Assembly: GCA_027575805.1 (NCBI GenBank)
Contig: JANBPU010000165.1
Coordinates: 1 to 35,346, forward strand
Origin: Mycoemilia scoparia
Lineage: Eukaryota; Kickxellomycota; Kickxellomycetes; Kickxellales; Kickxellaceae
Direction of reading: 5' to 3'
Length of the DNA: 35,346 nt
The translations under genes were made by a program, and so were the position numbers. The notes below the pieces were generated by a model that made no database searches, was not told the DNA's origin, and saw only the letters and a program-made list of their open reading frames with translations. This document shows positions 30,151 through 35,346 of the stretch, one piece after another. Position 1 is the first letter of the stretch. Each line of letters opens with the position of its first letter.

Positions 30151-30653
30151 TATGACACATGTAATTTTAGAGTAACTACTCTGTTTAATGGCAGAGCCTC
30201 CTCTAAAAGAGTACCAGAATAATATCTCCAATTCCAGCCTAAATGTATGCCTTATGGGCCAAATTTTCAAGAGTGTATGGGAGCACTGGATTGCTAACTT
30301 TTGACAAAGAATCTCCCTATTGCTTAAACTCATATACTCAAGATGTCTTTCATATCTTTCGTTTTAATCGCTAACAAGCCAGATGCTTTGTGGCCAAAAG
30401 AATAGCCTTAGAGCCAATGTTACGATGATTGGCTGAGGATCAGTTGATTATCATGCGAAGGCCAAAATAAATAACAGCCTTGGTAGTGACCACAGGTATC
30501 CAAGCTCAGCCAGTATAATGCTAGGAACAGCCATGTTTACATCAGATGGATTTCGCAGCACATTACCGTCACGCCTCTTTGCACACTTTACTTGCACACA
30601 CGCCTTGTTTTCTTTCATTTCTTGCCTTGTAATAAATTTATCTATACTTCATA

Positions 30654-31452
30654 ATGAGATCCAAATTCAAGAACGAGCACCCATTTGGTAAGTTGCTAGA
30701 CAACTAGAAGTAAATTTAATGAATATTATACACATACACACATACACACATATATATATATATATATAAGTCAGAGAGGATTTCTTGCCCTTGGCAGTAT
30801 ATTAACATGTAAAACCAAAAATTGAATTTTTTCCCCCTCCGATAGAAAAGAGAAAAGCTGAGGCAGAACGTATACGGCAAAAATACCCCGACAGAATACC
30901 AGTAAGTACATGTATTCTCAATACCTTTATGGAATTTGAAGCCTTTGGACCTAGCAGAGGCAACAACACTTGACCTGCTACTCTACCAAAGATGGTTCCA
31001 ATATTACTGTGAACTATTTGGTCTGTATAAACATATACTGATATCAAATTCTCGTTCAAAAAACAAAGGTTATATGCGAAAAGGTGGAAAAAAGCGACAT
31101 ACCAAACATTGACAAGAAAAAGTACCTTGTTCCAGCAGACCTCACAGTAGGACAGTTTGTCTATGTCATCCGCAAGCGAATAAAGCTAAACCCAGAGAAA
31201 GCCATATTTATATTTGTCAAGGAGGTGCTTCCTCCCACAGCGGCGCTTATGAACTCGATTTATGACGAATATAAAGATGAAGATGGCTTCTTGTACATTA
31301 CGTAAGTTGGACATACTTGCAACTTCACGATGCTTACTATTAAATAAATATATCTGGTTGCTATTCATTAGAACATTGAACTAATGCATGGTCTTTAATA
31401 TGTGTTATTTAGGTACTCCGGGGAGAACACATTCGGGTTTTCACAAGTATAA
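30654..31452 (+). CDS. ATG8: Autophagy ubiquitin-like protein Atg8
   Basis: Four exons (30654-30687, 30846-30901, 31069-31301, 31413-31452) give 120 residues. Nearly the whole sequence is recognisable: [76 protein letters not shown] and [14 protein letters not shown]. Atg8 is conjugated to phosphatidylethanolamine on autophagosomal membranes and recruits cargo receptors. The C-terminal Gly116 is followed by a four-residue tail FSQV, so processing by the protease Atg4 is required before lipidation. Intron 1 contains a CA/TA microsatellite. Confidence 0.98.
30731..30769. repeat. CACATA / AT microsatellite
   Basis: Repeated acacatacacacat units run into an AT dinucleotide tract within ATG8 intron 1. 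Confidence 0.88.
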
Positions 31453-32396
31453 AGATTAATATCTTTGCTTCAATAATATAACAACAGAAAGAGGGAGACT
31501 CGATATATATACATATGGGCTTTATATTGGCTTGAAAGCATATATAGCGCTCTTTTTGATGGTGTCCACATTATACCTAATTTCACCATGGATTGTAGCC
31601 TAGCACCATGGGCGAATTGTAATGCTTTTTGTGAAGTCTATACCAGGCACAATATCCATAAACTCCTTTCATTACCGCCACTTTATTATATTATATATAC
31701 ACCCATCACTTGTCCAATTCTTAGCTGTGTTGATATTTTGTTTCAATTTGATGATATTGAAACTTTTTGAAATGAAAAACATGAATCCATACAAAGCAAC
31801 TAATTATCCAAAATGAAGGATATATGCACATCCAGCATAACTTTTCTTAACTATTTACCAGAACGTGTAGCTAAAATCCTGAAACCGGATATGAAGTCGT
31901 GGTTTTCCGCAACACCATGCGCTGCAAACAATCTTTCAACAAGTTATATGGTCAAAGCTCACAAGATCTTAGGCAAAATGAGTCCCCAAGAATTGCATAT
32001 GAAATGGTTGGTGATTGGGCCAAACACCGAGGGCCTATTTCTGTCTACCATAGACTCGATTCCAAGTAAACTCCATCATATGGGCGATTATTTTTGAAGG
32101 ATGAATGTTTACTAGTAAAACTGGACATCCACTTGGCTGTGATTGCCCCTATAAATATTCACCCTTCAAAAATTATTGCCCATATAATCGACTATGATTT
32201 TATTAGTAAAAAATCATACTTTAGTATACTGCGTGTTTCAATGGTATTTATTACAGCAAAGTAATATTGGGGAAATTAGTACAAGATAGGAATAGTAGGT
32301 ATGATTTGTTAGGGAGAGATTTTGTGCGAGAAAAGGATAAAGTGGCCAATAAATCACTTGGTTGAACCTGTAGCACCAAATGCTGTGGTTGCACGC
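31453..32396. other. Gap between ATG8 and the bromodomain gene
   Basis: A convergent 944-bp region. It holds a MITE at 32081-32182. An open frame at 31813-32097 (94 codons) runs straight into that MITE and resembles nothing I know, so I do not call it a gene. Confidence 0.55.
32081..32182. mobile_element. MITE copy 7
   Basis: 102 bp, TA-flanked (32079-32080 and 32183-32184). Tips are tgggcgattatttttgaagg and the inverse of tgggcaataatttttgaagg. It shares its interior phrase with copy 3. Confidence 0.87.
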
Positions 32397-35023
32397 CTAT
32401 AAATATACACATGGATAGAGAGCCATGGTTAGCTTTGGTTTCTTATATGCATTGTTGGGTATAGTTCTAGAGCTGAAAGATAATCATAAATCAAAGAGAC
32501 GAAAATGTACCTTTTACGCTTACTAGCCCTCTCGGATCGGGTATCGGCACCCTCAAAATCGGTGTCGTCGTTTGCTGCAGAAGGAGTCTTTGGTCGATCA
32601 CTGAAGCCGCCTCTGGTCCGAAGAGCTGGGGAGATCTCGCTCACTCTTGGAGAATCCAAGTCAGCAGTCACAGCCCCAACAGATGGCAAAGCAACGCTAT
32701 TCGAGGCTCCGACTATGATCTCGGTATGCAAAAGCTGCTCAATACACTTTTGTGCATCTGGGATGATCTCCATTGTCATGCTGTACACCTCTGAATCCTC
32801 CTGATTGTACATCAGGGCATTGTTGAACATCTGCATCACATCCAAGTAAAATTCTGCGGTCGTGGTGATTTCTTCGTCGCGGATCCTGTTCTTGATGGTT
32901 TTGAGATCCATGGGCTTTTTAATAATTTCGTAGTAGTTTGGGGCGTCCGCGGCTTTGATGGGGCTCAGGAACATGCTACCATAGCGATGGCCGGCTATTT
33001 CCTGCCATACCATCCCTATATTCTTTTTCCAGTTTCGAAGCTGCTGCTCGGATCTGGATATCCGCTTAGACTGACTCCCATCGGATTTTTTGGAGTCGCT
33101 AACTTTTTCTGGTTTTGTTGGTGCTGGTGAACCCCGAGCCCTTTTGTTAGTGTTTGCTGATGATGTCTCTAGAGGTTTTTCGGAATGCGTGTCTTTGAGT
33201 GCTGAAGGCGGCTGTTGGATATTGCTCTTTATATCGTGACTAGGTTTCTTTCCCGAGGCAACAGGTGATTCTTTTTTAATGAATAGCAGTATATCTTTAG
33301 CTAAAGTCCGCATCAAAAGGCATGGTAAGATAACGTTAACAATGCAGCAATTGATATTTATAAATTTGAAATACAAACACTTACTCTTTTCACTTGTTGG
33401 CTGGTCTTTTTCTGAGTCTGGTTCAATTGTTTTTGTTTCCATGTCTTGAGAGTCGGTTTGTTTGTGCTCCTGATCCCTTTCCGACTCTGCATCTTGTTCT
33501 TTCTGATCCCGGCATAGATTTTCATTAGTGGTAGGCTTGGGTGATGCATTTTCATCGGTGTCACTAGAAATATTTTGCAATTCATCCTCTTGGGTAACTT
33601 TATTCTCAGGTGAAATTGCTGTACCTGCTATTTCAGTGGCAACCTTTGATAGCGCAGACTGAGATTCTGAGTCCTTTTCGGAAGGCGTATCTTTGGAATC
33701 CATTTGTTCAGTCACATGCGAGTCAATGCTTTTGTTGGTATATGAGGTAGCCGAATCGTCCTTTGATTCTGCTACAACATTGACAATATTATTGGCAGCA
33801 GCAGCAGCAGTAGTAGCAGTGTCATCCTTCTTGCATTCTGCTGGCGAGGATGTGTCTGTAACACCCTGTTTTAATTCATCTTTTCCCGGAATCTCTTTAT
33901 TCTTTTCCAAGTCCTTTTCTTCTGGATCCTGCCTTGACCCATCTACTTGTTTTCCGAACATAACAGGACTTTGGTTGTTATTGCTTGGTTCGATTTCCAT
34001 TTTATCATCGTACTCAGGCTCTTTTAGAAGCTGCATAGTGGTTATTTCCTGTGTCTGTTGCTTATATTGATTCTCAACCTCTTTGCTAACCTGCGGTGAG
34101 CTTTCGGAAGGGGGCGTCTTTTTTTGAATCTGCGGTGAGCTAAGGTCAGGAGTAGAATAAGTGACATTGTCAGCCTGTGCATCTTTGATGATGCCAACAT
34201 CATCATCCTGCTGCTTTTCCTCCTCACCCTCCTCCTCCTCTTGTCGATGTGGATGCTCTTTTTTGTTGGAATTATCATTATTGGTGTTTGCATGACCGTT
34301 TAGCTCTACTTCACATCCTAAAAACATTTCTATAGCATCAGATGCTGTCGCCAACATATTTTAACATTTGTTTAAGCATCTGGCATTACCTTTGAGATTT
34401 TTTTCCGGGTCCTGACCCAACTTTATCGATAGCTCTTTTATCTTTTCACACTTCACACTACAAAAGGGGTCACAATTACCTGTTATACTACTATAAAACG
34501 AACGTATATCTGTATAGATCATCATACAAGCTCATTTTGCATACTCAATGTCTTTTTGGTTGGTTTTTAATTTCTCGACTATCTCTGTCAGCTTTTCCTT
34601 TCGGAGTGTGTTGGCCATGTATAATAAATGGCTATTGCTTATCATATGCGAGTAATCTAAAAATACGATACGACGCTTGATCAATACAGAAAACTGGACC
34701 ATGATGATCTGGCGTAAGTAGCTTATAGGCGACGATCTGCGCTTTCTTACCCTGCTTGACGAATTGGCTGCCAAAATGCTCCTGAACAAGCCCATTGAAT
34801 ATATCTTCACACCACTACAAACAAAAATTATGTAATTATAGAGACTATTTCACTATATGGTAATAGCACTCATGCATATACTTACTTTTTCGTTGCATTT
34901 ATCTTTAGTGTTTGAATCTTCGCACTCCTTTGATACTAATTCTGCCACTTTGTCCCATTTCTTTTCTCCGTGCTTGCAGAGGGCTTGAAGAACTATGTAT
35001 TTTTCTGTAGTGGACGGTCCCAT
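32397..35023 (-). CDS. Bromodomain protein, BRD8/Bdc1-like (NuA4 subunit candidate)
   Basis: Seven exons (35023-34886, 34814-34751, 34656-34545, 34457-34390, 34317-33385, 33300-32511, 32472-32397) join in frame to 726 residues. The N-terminus has a SANT/Myb-like stretch (ALCKHGEKKWDKVAELV, then DKCNEKW), followed by a charged coiled coil (LRKEKLTEIVEKLKTNQ), the same order as in BRD8. A long acidic, Ser/Thr/Gln-rich, low-complexity region fills about 130-500. A single bromodomain lies at about 526-632 (WKKNIGMVWQEIAGHRYGSM, YYEIIKKPMDLKTIKNRI, FNNALMYNQEDSEVYSM with the acetyl-lysine-binding Asn). Its closest match from memory is BRD8, a subunit of the NuA4/TIP60 histone acetyltransferase. 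Membership of NuA4 is inferred. Exons 2-4 and the last exon rest on splice signals and frame alone. Confidence 0.82.
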
Positions 35024-35212
35024 TGATGGTTTTGGCTGCGTTTAACTGTATTTATTTTATGTCCCTTAGCACAACTATGTGATCACAATTGAACAAAAAT
35101 TAAAATTGTAGATATAAATATTATGGGCCCTGGTTTTTTGGACCATTCCTCCAGTAGCATAACATCTTGATAGTCTATGTGGCACATAGTTACCTCCATA
35201 GGAGCAATAATA

Positions 35213-35346
35213 TGAGTGATTATTTTTGAAGGACTAAGCTTTACTAATTTCAACTTGCATACTAATCACCATATGGGTCATAATTTATGAAGGGTGACTT
35301 TTGGTGGCCGCTGATCATAGGGTGATAATCACCACTGATTAGCGGC
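35213..35346. mobile_element. MITE copy 8 interrupted by a second MITE, cut by window end
   Basis: A copy starting at 35213 (TA before it) matches the inverse of copy 1 through 35273. At its internal TA (35272-35273) another element begins (35274, tgggtcataatttatgaagg, subfamily of copies 4 and 5) and runs to the window edge. The rest of both elements lies outside. Confidence 0.82.

Larger units (their letters stand above)
29557..30653. other. Gap between GGC1 and ATG8
   Basis: 1.1 kb with no gene supported. It holds two MITEs placed end to end (29900-30150), a minus-strand relic frame near 30148-30333 distantly similar to 23925-24155, and the ATG8 promoter. A pyrimidine-rich stretch (30594-30630) lies just before the ATG8 start. 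Confidence 0.55.

Noticed and set aside
31813..32097. 94-codon open frame after ATG8
   Set aside because: It runs into a MITE for its last codons and matches no family.
1..35346. CRISPR arrays, tRNA or rRNA genes, bacterial-type operons
   Set aside because: No regularly spaced repeats, no cloverleaf with A and B boxes, and the gene structure is eukaryotic throughout.
1..35346. A biosynthetic or defence gene cluster
   Set aside because: The host genes are unrelated housekeeping functions on both strands, and nothing points to a joint pathway beyond the three mitochondrial neighbours.

Overview
The window looks like nuclear DNA of a filamentous or early-diverging fungus. The genes are dense, with short GT-AG introns (mostly 60-100 bp). 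Fungal-type components are present: a Ggc1-type mitochondrial GTP/GDP carrier, a non-catalytic Pdx1, Atg8, and a BRD8/Bdc1-like bromodomain protein. The chromodomain Ty3/gypsy element fits too. A BuGZ (ZNF207) homologue and the intron density lean towards Mucoromycota/Zoopagomycota-like lineages, but I cannot name a species. No tRNA, rRNA or CRISPR array was recognised.

Layout. Positions 1-9210 are a nest of mobile elements. Remnants of older retroelements (an integrase tail on the minus strand; gag-like and aspartic-protease pieces on the plus strand) were split by a complete 5.8-kb Ty3/gypsy chromovirus (981-6796, 304-bp LTRs, target duplication gagat). They were split again by a 1567-bp Tc1-like transposon (7095-8661, TA duplication). 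The gypsy gag-pol is one uninterrupted reading frame except for five TGA codons. All five are explained by CGA to TGA changes, and both differences between its LTRs are also CpG transitions.

Positions 9363-35023 hold twelve host genes whose exons I could join in frame: a bifunctional pseudouridine-5'-phosphate glycosidase/pseudouridine kinase (-), BuGZ (+), RPT6 (-), a Yip1-family protein (-), eL32 (+), uS9 (-), eL13 (+), PDX1 (+), mitochondrial EF-Tu (-), GGC1 (+), ATG8 (+) and a BRD8-like bromodomain protein (-). They serve ordinary functions: proteasome, cytosolic ribosome, mitochondrial metabolism and translation, autophagy, chromatin, secretory membranes. PDX1, TUF1 and GGC1 form a run of three mitochondrial genes, and TUF1 and GGC1 are divergent from a 298-bp gap.

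Between and inside these genes lie at least eight whole or partial copies of a small TA-flanked inverted-repeat element (MITE) with tips resembling TGGGTNATNATTTTTGAAGGG. Copies sit in a BuGZ intron, 3 bp after the BuGZ stop, as a head-to-tail pair sharing one TA, and one inside another at the window's right end. A second, decayed inverted-repeat element of about 1.4 kb seems to occupy the gene-free gap at 19.6-21.0 kb.

I see no convincing undescribed multi-gene system. The observations most worth following are the CpG-specific decay of the gypsy element and the MITE family.
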